64,000 nucleotides of DNA, from positions 868,001-932,000 of the forward strand of contig CP144143.1 in assembly GCA_028485475.2 (NCBI GenBank), written 5' to 3'. Under the pieces are notes generated by a model that had not been told where the DNA came from, searched no databases, and was given only the letters and a program-made list of their open reading frames with translations. A program made the translations under genes and the position numbers. Shown piece after piece: positions 18,179 to 26,707 of this stretch. How positions within the stretch are numbered: position 1 is the first letter of the stretch; every line of letters begins with the position of its first letter. This DNA comes from Chitinophagaceae bacterium C216. Its GTDB lineage: Bacteria > Bacteroidota > Bacteroidia > Chitinophagales > Chitinophagaceae.

Positions 18179-19465
18179 ATGTCAATCAACATCGTAGATC
18201 TTGTAAAAAACTACATTTCGCAAGACCTTATCTCCAAAGCCAGCTCATTTCTGGGCGAAAATGAAGGTGGTGTCTCCAAAGCGCTTTCGGGTTTAATACC
18301 ATCCGTTCTTGGCGGTATTATTTCAAAAGGTACCGCATCGGAAAGCAATGCACAACAGTTGCTGGATGCTGCTAAAGAAGCTAACAATACGGGATTGTTA
18401 GGTAATCTGGGTTCTTTATTTGATAATCAAGATTTGTTATCGAAAGGTTCTGGCTGGGTTGGTAATCTTTTTGGAGGACAGTCCAATACCCTAGTAGACC
18501 TTATATCCAAATTTGCCGGTATCAAATCTTCCTCTTCTTCTTCGTTGTTAAATATGATTACGCCTTTAATACTAGGATTACTAGGAAAAAAGGCGCAGGA
18601 TGACAATTTGAATGCAGGAGGATTTTTAAATTTACTTGCTTCACAAAAAAATAATGTACTCAGCGCATTACCTACCGGCTTAGGTACTATTGCGTCTACT
18701 TTAGGCTTGGGAGCTATTGGCGAATCGGCTAAAGCAGCAGTTGAAGGATTACAGAATACCGCATCATCGGCCTATAAAAATGTAGAAAGTGGTGGAGGCA
18801 ACAAGTGGTTATGGCCATTGTTGATACTTGCTGCATTGGTTTTGTTGCTGTGGTGGCTATTAGGTAAGGGGTGTAATCAGAATGTAGAGGGTAATGCCAT
18901 TACTGAAGATACGGCGGACGCTGCAGCAGAACCGGTAACTGCCGGAGGAACACTCGATACGGTTACAGGCAATTATATCTACGATGTGGGACCGAATATA
19001 GAGATCAAACTGCCGGACGGTACGGTATTGAATGTGGGCGCTAACAGTACCGAAGCTAAATTATATAAAATGCTTACCGACGATGCATTTACCGTGGATA
19101 CAGTAAACAAATCTGCTAACTGGATAGTGCTGGATCGTGTATATTTTGAAACCGGTAAATCGATACTTACTGCCGAATCTGCCGCACAGGTAAGCAATAT
19201 TGCTACAATTCTTAAAAACTTCCCTGCCGCTTCTATTAAATTAGGGGGGTATACCGATAATACGGGCGATGCTGAGGTTAATAAAAAAGTATCTGCCGAA
19301 AGAGCTAAAATAGTAGCACAAGAGTTGATCAAAGCGGGTGCCACAGCAAATCAGGTGGTTGAAGCAGAAGGTTATGGCCCAGAGTTTCCGGTATGTCCGG
19401 CAAATGATACTCCTGAATGTCGCGCACAGAACAGAAGAGTGGATCTGAAAGTAGCTACTAAGTAA
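18179..19465 (+). CDS. DUF937-OmpA fusion membrane protein
   Basis: 428 residues. Residues 1 to about 150 match DUF937 (YidB-like; 'GISKGTASESNAQQLLDAA'-type pattern, 'LLNMITPLILGLLGKK'). A single membrane helix lies near residues 208-230 ('WLWPLLILAALVLLLWWLL'). The C-terminus is an OmpA/MotB peptidoglycan-binding domain from about residue 315 ('FETGKSILTAESAAQ', 'LGGYTDNTGD', 'NRRVDLKV'), including Cys in 'FPVCPANDTPECRAQ'. This implies a cytoplasmic DUF937 part linked through the inner membrane to peptidoglycan. Function of the combination is unknown. Confidence 0.88.
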   Translation: MSINIVDLVKNYISQDLISKASSFLGENEGGVSKALSGLIPSVLGGIISKGTASESNAQQLLDAAKEANNTGLLGNLGSLFDNQDLLSKGSGWVGNLFGGQSNTLVDLISKFAGIKSSSSSSLLNMITPLILGLLGKKAQDDNLNAGGFLNLLASQKNNVLSALPTGLGTIASTLGLGAIGESAKAAVEGLQNTASSAYKNVESGGGNKWLWPLLILAALVLLLWWLLGKGCNQNVEGNAITEDTADAAAEPVTAGGTLDTVTGNYIYDVGPNIEIKLPDGTVLNVGANSTEAKLYKMLTDDAFTVDTVNKSANWIVLDRVYFETGKSILTAESAAQVSNIATILKNFPAASIKLGGYTDNTGDAEVNKKVSAERAKIVAQELIKAGATANQVVEAEGYGPEFPVCPANDTPECRAQNRRVDLKVATK

Positions 19466-19492
19466 AACTTACAAACCCAATCTAATACTTAA

Positions 19493-19525
19493 GCCGCAAC
19501 CTTTGAGGGGAGCGGCTTTTTTTAT
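19493..19525 (+). terminator. Rho-independent terminator
   Basis: A 7-base stem (19493-19499 and 19514-19520) with a run of seven T, ending the DUF937-OmpA gene. Confidence 0.75.
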
Positions 19526-19595
19526 GGGAGCAGATGACGGTGACGTATCAGCATCATGTATCATTTTTTATAAACCTTATACTGCAAATCCTAGT

Positions 19596-19603
19596 TATCT
19601 TTG
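19596..19603 (+). promoter_or_regulatory. Bacteroidota -7 element upstream of ruvB
   Basis: TATCTTTG matches TAnnTTTG and ends eight bases before the ruvB ATG, which predicts a leader of only a few bases. No good TTTG is seen 19-20 bases upstream. Confidence 0.4.
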
Positions 19604-19610
19604 ACGAACA

Positions 19611-20648
19611 ATGAGCAATCCTAATTTAAATAGAGATAAAGAAGGGCTGAGTGCTGCAGACAGGGAATTTGAAAATACCATACGCCCTGCTCATATACAG
19701 GAATTTGCAGGGCAGCCCCAGCTGATAGAAAATCTTACCATTTTTATCAAGGCTGCAAAAATTCGGGGTGAGGCGTTGGACCACATTTTGTTTCATGGGC
19801 CTCCCGGGTTGGGAAAAACTACTCTATCGCGCATTGTAGCCAATGAATTGGGGGTAAACATTAAGGAAACCAGTGGTCCGGTTATCGAAAAGCCCGGCGA
19901 TCTGGCAGGACTGCTTACATCGTTGGAGCCGAACGATGTATTGTTTATTGATGAAATCCATCGTTTGAGTACAGTGGTAGAAGAGTATCTGTATGCAGCC
20001 ATGGAAGATTATCGATTGGACATACTTATTGATAGCGGCCCTAATGCCCGCAGCATTCAATTATCCTTAAATCCTTTTACACTTATCGGGGCTACCACTC
20101 GCAGTGGATTGCTCACGGCGCCATTATTATCTCGATTTGCCATAAAATCTCGTTTGGAGTATTATCCTGTAGATACGCTTCAGAAAATAGTAATGCGCTC
20201 TGCAAGTATACTGGATGTGAAGATCGATGAAAGGGCTGCCCGTGAAATAGCTGCCCGTAGCCGTGCTACGCCACGTATTGCGAATGGCTTATTACGTCGC
20301 GTACGAGATTTTGCACAAGTGCTGAACGATGGAGTGATAGATTTGGGTATTACCCAACATGCTTTAAAAGCATTGAATGTAGATGAATACGGGCTGGATG
20401 AAATGGACAATCGTATTTTGCTTTGTATTATAGAAAAATTCAATGGAGGTCCGGTGGGAATTAGTACCATTGCCACTGCGGTTGGTGAAGAGCCAGGCAC
20501 CATTGAGGAAGTATATGAACCATTTTTGATACAGGAAGGATTCTTACAACGAACTCCACGGGGTAGAGAGGTAACGGCTAAAGCATATGAGCATTTGGGA
20601 AAGAAACCGGGTGCAGGAAGTGGGGTGACTTTACAATTGGATTTTTAA
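19611..20648 (+). CDS. ruvB: Holliday junction branch migration helicase RuvB
   Basis: 345 residues, the usual length. RuvB is the hexameric AAA+ motor of the RuvABC resolvasome. Walker A is GPPGLGKT at residues 63-70, Walker B is 'VLFIDEIH', and sensor 1 is '[10 protein letters not shown]'. The C-terminal winged helix has '[13 protein letters not shown]'. ruvA and ruvC are not adjacent. Followed by a strong bidirectional terminator. Confidence 0.98.
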   Translation: MSNPNLNRDKEGLSAADREFENTIRPAHIQEFAGQPQLIENLTIFIKAAKIRGEALDHILFHGPPGLGKTTLSRIVANELGVNIKETSGPVIEKPGDLAGLLTSLEPNDVLFIDEIHRLSTVVEEYLYAAMEDYRLDILIDSGPNARSIQLSLNPFTLIGATTRSGLLTAPLLSRFAIKSRLEYYPVDTLQKIVMRSASILDVKIDERAAREIAARSRATPRIANGLLRRVRDFAQVLNDGVIDLGITQHALKALNVDEYGLDEMDNRILLCIIEKFNGGPVGISTIATAVGEEPGTIEEVYEPFLIQEGFLQRTPRGREVTAKAYEHLGKKPGAGSGVTLQLDF

Positions 20649-20682
20649 AAAAAAGCCCGGGACAATGCGCGGGCTTTTTTTT
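20647..20682. terminator. Bidirectional Rho-independent terminator
   Basis: Thirteen-base complementary arms (20647-20659 and 20670-20682) of an A-run plus GCCCG and its complement. It serves both ruvB (plus) and the response regulator (minus). Confidence 0.9.
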
Positions 20683-20697
20683 ATGTATAAATAATTT

Positions 20698-21396
20698 TTA
20701 CGGATGTACTACGAGTCGGAATCCGTTACCATGGATATTCACGATCTCTATTTTATCATCGTCTTTTAAATACTTACGCAGCTTGGCTATGTATACGTCC
20801 ATACTACGTCCGTTGAAGTAAGTGTCGCTACCCCATATTTTTTTCAATGCTTGTTCACGAGGCAACAGGTCGTTCAGGTGTTCTGCCAGCATTTTCAGTA
20901 GTTCGTTTTCTTTAGGAGAAAGTGTTTGTGTACGACCGTTGAAAGTTAGCTGACGCAACTTGGGATTGAAATGATAACCCGCTAGTTGGTATTCTTTATT
21001 TTCGTTTTCCTTATTGAGTTCTTCATTGCGTTTTAGAATGGCCTTAATCTTCATTAATAACACTTCACTATCGAAAGGCTTGGTAATATAATCGTCAGCG
21101 CCCAGTTTGTATCCCTGAATAATGTCTTCTTTCATAGTTTTGGCACTGAGGAAGAACAGCGGAACATCCGGATCGATATCACGAATCTCTTCCGCTAGTG
21201 TAAAACCATCCATATGGGGCATCATCACATCGAGCAGGCAGAGATCAAATTTCTCTCTCTGAAACGCTGCCAGACCTAATCGACCATCCCTTTCCAGCGT
21301 AACATTGTAATCGTTCAACTCTAAATAGTTCTTTAAAACGTTACCCAGATTAGGATCATCTTCGCATAATAGGATGTGTGGTTTATTTGCTTCCAT
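20698..21396 (-). CDS. OmpR-family response regulator, orphan
   Basis: 232 residues. The receiver domain (residues about 5-120) has the phosphoacceptor Asp in 'CLLDVMMPHMDGF', acidic pocket 'CEDDP', and switch residues in 'FLSAK' and 'YITKPF'. The C-terminal winged helix (Trans_reg_C, 'LTFNGRTQTLSPKENELLKML', 'GRSMDVYIAKLRKYL') binds DNA. It resembles Bacteroides RprY. No histidine kinase gene adjoins it, so the partner is encoded elsewhere. Confidence 0.93.
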   Translation of the reverse strand: MEANKPHILLCEDDPNLGNVLKNYLELNDYNVTLERDGRLGLAAFQREKFDLCLLDVMMPHMDGFTLAEEIRDIDPDVPLFFLSAKTMKEDIIQGYKLGADDYITKPFDSEVLLMKIKAILKRNEELNKENENKEYQLAGYHFNPKLRQLTFNGRTQTLSPKENELLKMLAEHLNDLLPREQALKKIWGSDTYFNGRSMDVYIAKLRKYLKDDDKIEIVNIHGNGFRLVVHP

Positions 21397-21583
21397 TATT
21401 TTCTGTTTTGTATGATACTTTGATTACAAATAAAGTTAATGCTTTTTAATGCATTAAAAAACGGCAACCAATTTTTTGTTAAAAGATTAGTACGTAATTA
21501 TATACAACAGATTTCTTGCAGTTTAGTTTAATTTGTAATAAAAGGTATTTCAATTATTTTTATCTTAAGGAAAATTTTTTTAC

Positions 21584-23128
21584 ATGGCAAATACAGCAAA
21601 ATTTTTGGAAACGGTAAATACCGGTTATACATTCAAAGGCGAAAGCTATAAAATGGGGCGTGCCATGCTAAATGGCGAAGTAGTAGAAGGTGCCGATGTA
21701 TATCTTCCTTTTAAAACACTGAACCGTCATGGACTCATTGCCGGTGCTACCGGTACCGGTAAAACCAAAACCTTGCAAGTGCTAGCCGAGGGTCTCAGCG
21801 ATGCCAGTATACCAGTAGTGTTGATGGATATAAAAGGCGACCTGAGCGGAATTGGAGCTGCCGGTGAGATGAATGATAAAATTACAAGCCGCAGTCAGCT
21901 GTTGGGAATTGATTTCAAACCGCAAGCATATCCTGTCGAATTTTTAACATTAAGTAAGGAAAAAGGAACTCGCCTACGTGCTACGGTGAGCGAGTTTGGT
22001 CCTATTCTGCTTTCTAAAATTCTGGAACTGAACGACACGCAAGCCGGTTTTGTATCCATGATTTTTAAATACTGTGATGATAACAAATTGCCCCTACTGG
22101 ATTTAAAAGATTTTATAAAAGTACTACAATATGTAAGTGGCGAAGGCAAAGCAGAGCTGGAGAAAGACTACGGAAAAATTTCTACCACCTCTACCGGTAC
22201 TATTTTAAGAAAGGTGATTGAGCTGCAACAACAGGGAGCCGACTTGTTTTTTGGCGAAAGAAGTTTTGATGTGGAAGATCTGATGCGTATCAGTGATGAC
22301 GGACGTGGTATTATCTCGATTGTACGCGTAACAGATTTGCAGGATCGTCCGAAGTTGTTTTCTACCTTCATGCTGCAAATGCTAGCCGAGTTATATGCTT
22401 CTTGTCCGGAAGAAGGAGACTTGGACAAACCCAAGCTGGTATTGTTCATAGATGAAGCGCACCTAATATTCAATCAAGCCAGTAAAGCGTTGTTGGATCA
22501 AATTGAAACGATTGTAAAGTTAATTCGTTCAAAAGGTGTTGGAATATTCTTCTGTACACAAAATCCTATGGACGTTCCGGCGCCGATACTGGCACAGTTG
22601 GGATTGAAGGTGCAGCATGCGCTGCGTGCCTTTACAGCGGCTGATAGAAAAGTGATTAAGCAAACTGCAGAAAACTATCCTTTCTCAGAATTTTATAAAA
22701 CCGATGAATTATTAACGCAGGTGGGTATCGGTGAGGCGCTTGTAACCATGCTGAATGAAAAAGGAGTTCCTACGCCACTGGTACACTGTATGCTGCGCGC
22801 TCCGCAGAGCCGTATGGATGTGTTGACCGACTCGGAAATAGATGCAATTGTGAGTCGTTCTAAAATTGCGGCGCGCTATAATGAGGAGATCGATAGCTAC
22901 AGTGCCTATGAAATTCTGAATCAAAAACTAGAACTAGCGGCAGAAAGAGCAGCGGCTCTGGAGCAACAGAAGCAAACCGGTCGCACACAGCAGAAACCTG
23001 AAAAAACTATTTTGGATGATCCTATTGTAAGAAGTATGGCGCGTACTGCTGGTAATACTATAGTGCGTTCATTACTTGGCGCCATCGGCCTTAGCGGTAC
23101 TCGTAGAAAAAAGAGCAGCTGGTTTTAA
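21584..23128 (+). CDS. HerA-like ATPase (DUF853 family)
   Basis: 514 residues. A P-loop ATPase of the HerA/FtsK group: Walker A GATGTGKT at residues 54-61, Walker B 'LVLFIDEAHLIF', and a further motif 'IFFCTQNPMDVP'. It matches the DUF853 (PF05872) family, a stand-alone protein common in bacteria with unproven function, possibly DNA translocation. The C-terminal tail is basic. The stop codon is inside a terminator hairpin shared with the convergent rmuC. Confidence 0.88.
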   Translation: MANTAKFLETVNTGYTFKGESYKMGRAMLNGEVVEGADVYLPFKTLNRHGLIAGATGTGKTKTLQVLAEGLSDASIPVVLMDIKGDLSGIGAAGEMNDKITSRSQLLGIDFKPQAYPVEFLTLSKEKGTRLRATVSEFGPILLSKILELNDTQAGFVSMIFKYCDDNKLPLLDLKDFIKVLQYVSGEGKAELEKDYGKISTTSTGTILRKVIELQQQGADLFFGERSFDVEDLMRISDDGRGIISIVRVTDLQDRPKLFSTFMLQMLAELYASCPEEGDLDKPKLVLFIDEAHLIFNQASKALLDQIETIVKLIRSKGVGIFFCTQNPMDVPAPILAQLGLKVQHALRAFTAADRKVIKQTAENYPFSEFYKTDELLTQVGIGEALVTMLNEKGVPTPLVHCMLRAPQSRMDVLTDSEIDAIVSRSKIAARYNEEIDSYSAYEILNQKLELAAERAAALEQQKQTGRTQQKPEKTILDDPIVRSMARTAGNTIVRSLLGAIGLSGTRRKKSSWF

Positions 23129-23143
23129 ACGGCTGCTCTTTTA
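23107..23143. terminator. Bidirectional terminator overlapping gene ends
   Basis: Arms 23107-23119 and 23132-23143 form an A-run plus GAGCAGC stem. The left arm is the last codons of the HerA-like gene and the right arm touches the rmuC stop, so one hairpin serves two convergent genes. Confidence 0.75.
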
Positions 23144-24691
23144 TTCGGAAATGCTGGCGTTGTGATTATCTTCTCCCAGATCCAGCTTTGCTTGCGGAAG
23201 ATCTTTAGGTTTTTTGTAATGGAGCAATTCGCGCATTTTCTTTGCCTGTGCGAAGAAATTATCTTTACCGGTGTGAAGTTGTTTTGTAGCTTCTTCATAT
23301 TTGCTACGTGCGCTTTCCAGATACTTGCCAACAGTTTCTAGACTCTCTACAAAGTTCACCAGCTTTTCATACATTTTTAACGCACGGTTGGCAATTTCAA
23401 GACTGTTGCGATCATTACGTTCGCGCTTCCATAAATCAGCTAACAGCTTTAGTGCGGCAATTAAGTTAGTAGGACTGATTAAAAGAATTCTTCTGTCATA
23501 GGCATATTCCCATATGCCAGGATCACCTTTTAATGCTGCAAAATAAGCAGCTTCATTGGGGATGAACATCATCACAAAATCCATCGACTTGTCATAATCA
23601 TCATAAGCTTTGATATGTAGTTCATCAATATGAGCTTTTACGGAGCGGATATGTGCCATTAGCTCTGCTTCTTGGGTGCTTTCATCTTCCGCTTCGGTGT
23701 ATCGGATGAATGCACTCAGAGAAACCTTGGCATCGATAATTACATGACGATTGTCGGGATACATTATCAAGGCATCGGGACGCATTTTCTTGCCAGTTAC
23801 GGCGTTGATTAAGGGTTGGCCGTCTTTATCGTACAACTGATATTCCATAAAGAACTCTTCGTTCTTTCTCAGCCCCGATTTTTCTAAAATATTTTCTAGA
23901 ATCAGTTCTCCCCAACGCCCCTGTGTTTTAGACTCGCTTTTCAATGCACGCGTAAGATTCTGTGCTTCCTTACTTAGCTGCTGATTCAGCAGCATTAAAT
24001 TTTTGATTTCATTTTTCAAAGAATAACGCTCATTGCTTTCCTTACCATAAGTATCCTGAACCTGTTTCTTAAACTCTTTGATATTTTCGCCTAAAGGTTC
24101 GAGAATGTTTTTGAGATTTTCTTTATTAAGCTCCGTGAATGTACTGACTTTGGTTTCGAGAATTTTATTAGCAATGTTTTCAAACTCGGTTTGAAATTTT
24201 TTATTTAAAGCTTCGATTTCGTTTTTCTGAATTTCCAATTTCTCTTTCAAAACATTGTTTTCAGCTTTGGCTGTAGTGAGTTGTTGCTGCAACTGCACGC
24301 ATTCTTGTTGTAATTGTTCATGTTGATTTTTGGTTCGTAGGTACTCATTGTTTTTTTCAATTAAATTCATTCGTGTAGTATCATACACAGCTTTCACCGA
24401 GGCTAATTGCTGACGGTAATCGTCCAGCTCTTTTCTGATAACGAATATTTCTTCTTTTAAGTTATGGTTGTCCTGAAGTCTTAATTGCAGATTGGCTTCA
24501 GCAGCTTGAAGCTTCGAGTCGGAGCTGGCCTGGAGTGCGATGTACTGATGTTCCAATTCAGCATATTTTTGTTGTGCGTTTTCTGCAATACGTAGCTGTT
24601 CTTGTACTGCTGATCTTTTGGCAATCAACCATCCGATTAAAATACCAACTATTGTTCCTGCTAGAATATAAATGAGAGCTATTGTGTCCAT
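23141..24691 (-). CDS. rmuC: DNA recombination protein RmuC
   Basis: 516 residues. One N-terminal membrane helix (residues 5-24, 'IYILAGTIVGILIGWLIA'), a long coiled coil (about residues 30-200), then the RmuC nuclease-like domain (about 210-480: 'TQGRWGELILENILEKSGL', 'PDALIMYPDNRHVIIDAKVSLSA', 'DFVMMFIPNEAA'). RmuC limits inversions at short inverted repeats and its domain is related to restriction-endonuclease folds. Convergent with the HerA-like gene. Confidence 0.95.
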   Translation of the reverse strand: MDTIALIYILAGTIVGILIGWLIAKRSAVQEQLRIAENAQQKYAELEHQYIALQASSDSKLQAAEANLQLRLQDNHNLKEEIFVIRKELDDYRQQLASVKAVYDTTRMNLIEKNNEYLRTKNQHEQLQQECVQLQQQLTTAKAENNVLKEKLEIQKNEIEALNKKFQTEFENIANKILETKVSTFTELNKENLKNILEPLGENIKEFKKQVQDTYGKESNERYSLKNEIKNLMLLNQQLSKEAQNLTRALKSESKTQGRWGELILENILEKSGLRKNEEFFMEYQLYDKDGQPLINAVTGKKMRPDALIMYPDNRHVIIDAKVSLSAFIRYTEAEDESTQEAELMAHIRSVKAHIDELHIKAYDDYDKSMDFVMMFIPNEAAYFAALKGDPGIWEYAYDRRILLISPTNLIAALKLLADLWKRERNDRNSLEIANRALKMYEKLVNFVESLETVGKYLESARSKYEEATKQLHTGKDNFFAQAKKMRELLHYKKPKDLPQAKLDLGEDNHNASISE

Positions 24692-25180
24692 ACTATTTTG
24701 TAAGATTGCTTTAGTGCAAATTAGGAAAACCCCTTCACCTTTGACAGTAAAATAAGTTGTATTGAGATTTTTAACGTTTTATAAGAGGTGCAAGACGACA
24801 GCAGGCTTACCTGGAGCGCTGCTTTATTGGTAGCTGATTGTAGGTGCATGCTGTGTAGATAATATTTTTCTAAAACATTTCTATAAGTAGTTTTACAGGT
24901 TAGTAATCTGATAGAATGTGGATATCGTGAGCAATATGGAGGAGATCATTCCATAATATCAGAAATGACGCATCAGGAATGTAGGAGCATTGTCTAGAAA
25001 AGATCGGCATCACTAATAATAAGATTTGTTTTCCCCTATTTGGTATGGGTTTACAGAATCTTTGATTATGCGTTCGAATAAGAGCATACTTATTTCAAGT
25101 GCTTATCAATTGTAATAAGAGTGAAAATATTATAGTGCTATCAGTAATTTTTTTAATTTCAATAAAAAAATTCAGTGTCC
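24692..25180. other. Long intergenic gap, no gene seen
   Basis: About 490 bases between the divergent starts of rmuC and the Rossmann oxidoreductase. I find no ORF with coding character, no tRNA and no terminator. It must hold the promoters of both genes; a weak six-base inverted repeat is present around 24939-24960. A decayed gene or small RNA cannot be excluded. Confidence 0.5.
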
Positions 25181-25837
25181 ATGAAAGCTGTGATTATTGG
25201 AGCTACAGGAGCTACAGGGAGTGCATTGGTACAACTGCTCTTAGAAGATGAAACTTTTTCAGAGGTAAAAGCACTTGTGCGACGACCTTTACAACAACAA
25301 CACCCCAAGCTAATCACTCGAGTGATCGATTTTAATCAGCCTGAAAAGTGGCAACACGAAGTTACCGGCGATGTAGCATTTTCTTGTTTGGGTACTACAT
25401 TGAAAGATGCCGGGAGTAAAGCTGCTCAGTATAAAGTGGATTACGAATATCAGTATGCTTTTGCAAAAGCAGCTAGAGATAATAATGTGCCTTATTTCAT
25501 GCTTATTTCTGCCAGCATGGCAAATCCTAAATCACTGGTGTTTTATTCTCGCATGAAGGGACAGCTTGAGAAAGCTGTTACTGCTCTACATTTTGAACAT
25601 TTGATAATTTTTCGTCCCGGATTACTATCTCGACCTGATACGCAAAGAAAAGGCGAAAAAATTAGCGAGAGTATTTTGAAGTGGCTGAACAATGTCGGAC
25701 TACTTAGGAATATGAGCCCTTTACCTGTAAGGCAATTGGCACAGCTCATGCTACATTATGCAAAAAATAAATTTGCCGATTCTATTCAAATTGTTGAATC
25801 GGCAAGAATATTAAGCGAGGTAAAAATGTTGTCTTAA
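25181..25837 (+). CDS. NAD(P)-binding Rossmann-fold oxidoreductase
   Basis: 218 residues from the ATG at 25181; an in-frame GTG two codons upstream is unlikely. The nucleotide motif GATGATGS is at residues 8-15. 'VAFSCLGTTLKDAGSKAAQYKVDYEYQYAFAKAARDN' and 'FRPGLLSR' resemble atypical short-chain dehydrogenases of the HTATIP2/TIP30 group. Substrate unknown; many relatives lack a standard YxxxK site, and here Tyr in 'FYSRMKGQLE' is a possible match. Its stop overlaps the stop of the convergent gene by four bases. Confidence 0.85.
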   Translation: MKAVIIGATGATGSALVQLLLEDETFSEVKALVRRPLQQQHPKLITRVIDFNQPEKWQHEVTGDVAFSCLGTTLKDAGSKAAQYKVDYEYQYAFAKAARDNNVPYFMLISASMANPKSLVFYSRMKGQLEKAVTALHFEHLIIFRPGLLSRPDTQRKGEKISESILKWLNNVGLLRNMSPLPVRQLAQLMLHYAKNKFADSIQIVESARILSEVKMLS

Positions 25838-26553
25838 TCTTTTAACTGTTTAAGGACTTCTTCTTTTGTAATGTACCCCGTGTGTGACCAGATGCGCTTA
25901 TTGTTTTGATAGATATGCAGTACAGGAAGCGCATCTATCTTCAATGCTTCGCTTAGTGCGGGATTGGCATCAACATCAATACGCACTACTTTTACTTTGT
26001 CGCTCATGTTTTTGGATATTTCATTGATATAGGGCTCCATTTTTTTGCAGGGAGCACACCACTCCGCATAAAAATCCACCAGCACTTTTTTCTCAGAGTT
26101 AATAACGTGCTCAAATGCCTCAAGTGTTATACCTTCCGATACGGATGTTTGGGTGTCCGTATCTATCGGAAGGTTGGCAGCTTTCCATTTTAGAATGCCT
26201 CCATTCAGTTCGTATACTTCTTTAAACCCCTGTTCGCGTAATTGCTTTGCGGCAGCTGCACTCCGTCCTCCGCTTAAACAATACACAAAAACTGGAGTTT
26301 CTTTGTCCATTTTAGCAACTTTGGAGGCAAAAGATGGATCATTCCAATTAAAATTGACGGCGTTTTTTAAATGCCCTTTTGAAAACTCATCAGGTGTACG
26401 TACATCTAATACAATGGCAAAAGGAGATTGCGTAAGTTTCTCCGAAAACGCTATAGGTTCTAGGCTGGGAGTAGTATTATTAGCCTGTCCATTGGCGCAG
26501 CCTGTAAGCCCAATGCTGTACCCTATCAGTACTATTAGGATAAATTTTTTCAT
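25834..26553 (-). CDS. Rhodanese-thioredoxin fusion lipoprotein
   Basis: 239 residues. A lipoprotein signal with LTGC (Cys19), a rhodanese domain (about residues 33-130) with its active-site Cys92 in 'VYCLSGGRS', and a thioredoxin domain (about 140-239) with WCAPC (Cys166, Cys169). It should sit in the periplasm or on a membrane, joining sulfurtransferase and disulfide exchange in one chain. The redox partner is not evident; neighbours are unrelated. Confidence 0.9.
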   Translation of the reverse strand: MKKFILIVLIGYSIGLTGCANGQANNTTPSLEPIAFSEKLTQSPFAIVLDVRTPDEFSKGHLKNAVNFNWNDPSFASKVAKMDKETPVFVYCLSGGRSAAAAKQLREQGFKEVYELNGGILKWKAANLPIDTDTQTSVSEGITLEAFEHVINSEKKVLVDFYAEWCAPCKKMEPYINEISKNMSDKVKVVRIDVDANPALSEALKIDALPVLHIYQNNKRIWSHTGYITKEEVLKQLKD

Positions 26554-26707
26554 ATTTCTTTAAGTTAGTGTTTCTGCAATAATGGAAACAAAGTTAATGA
26601 GCCGGCGCCACCCATAGCTACTCTTATCAGAATCTTAACGATTATCGTTATAAATCTGTACTTTAAAGCACTGCATCTTATAACTTTGGGCACATAAACG
26701 GTGTAAT

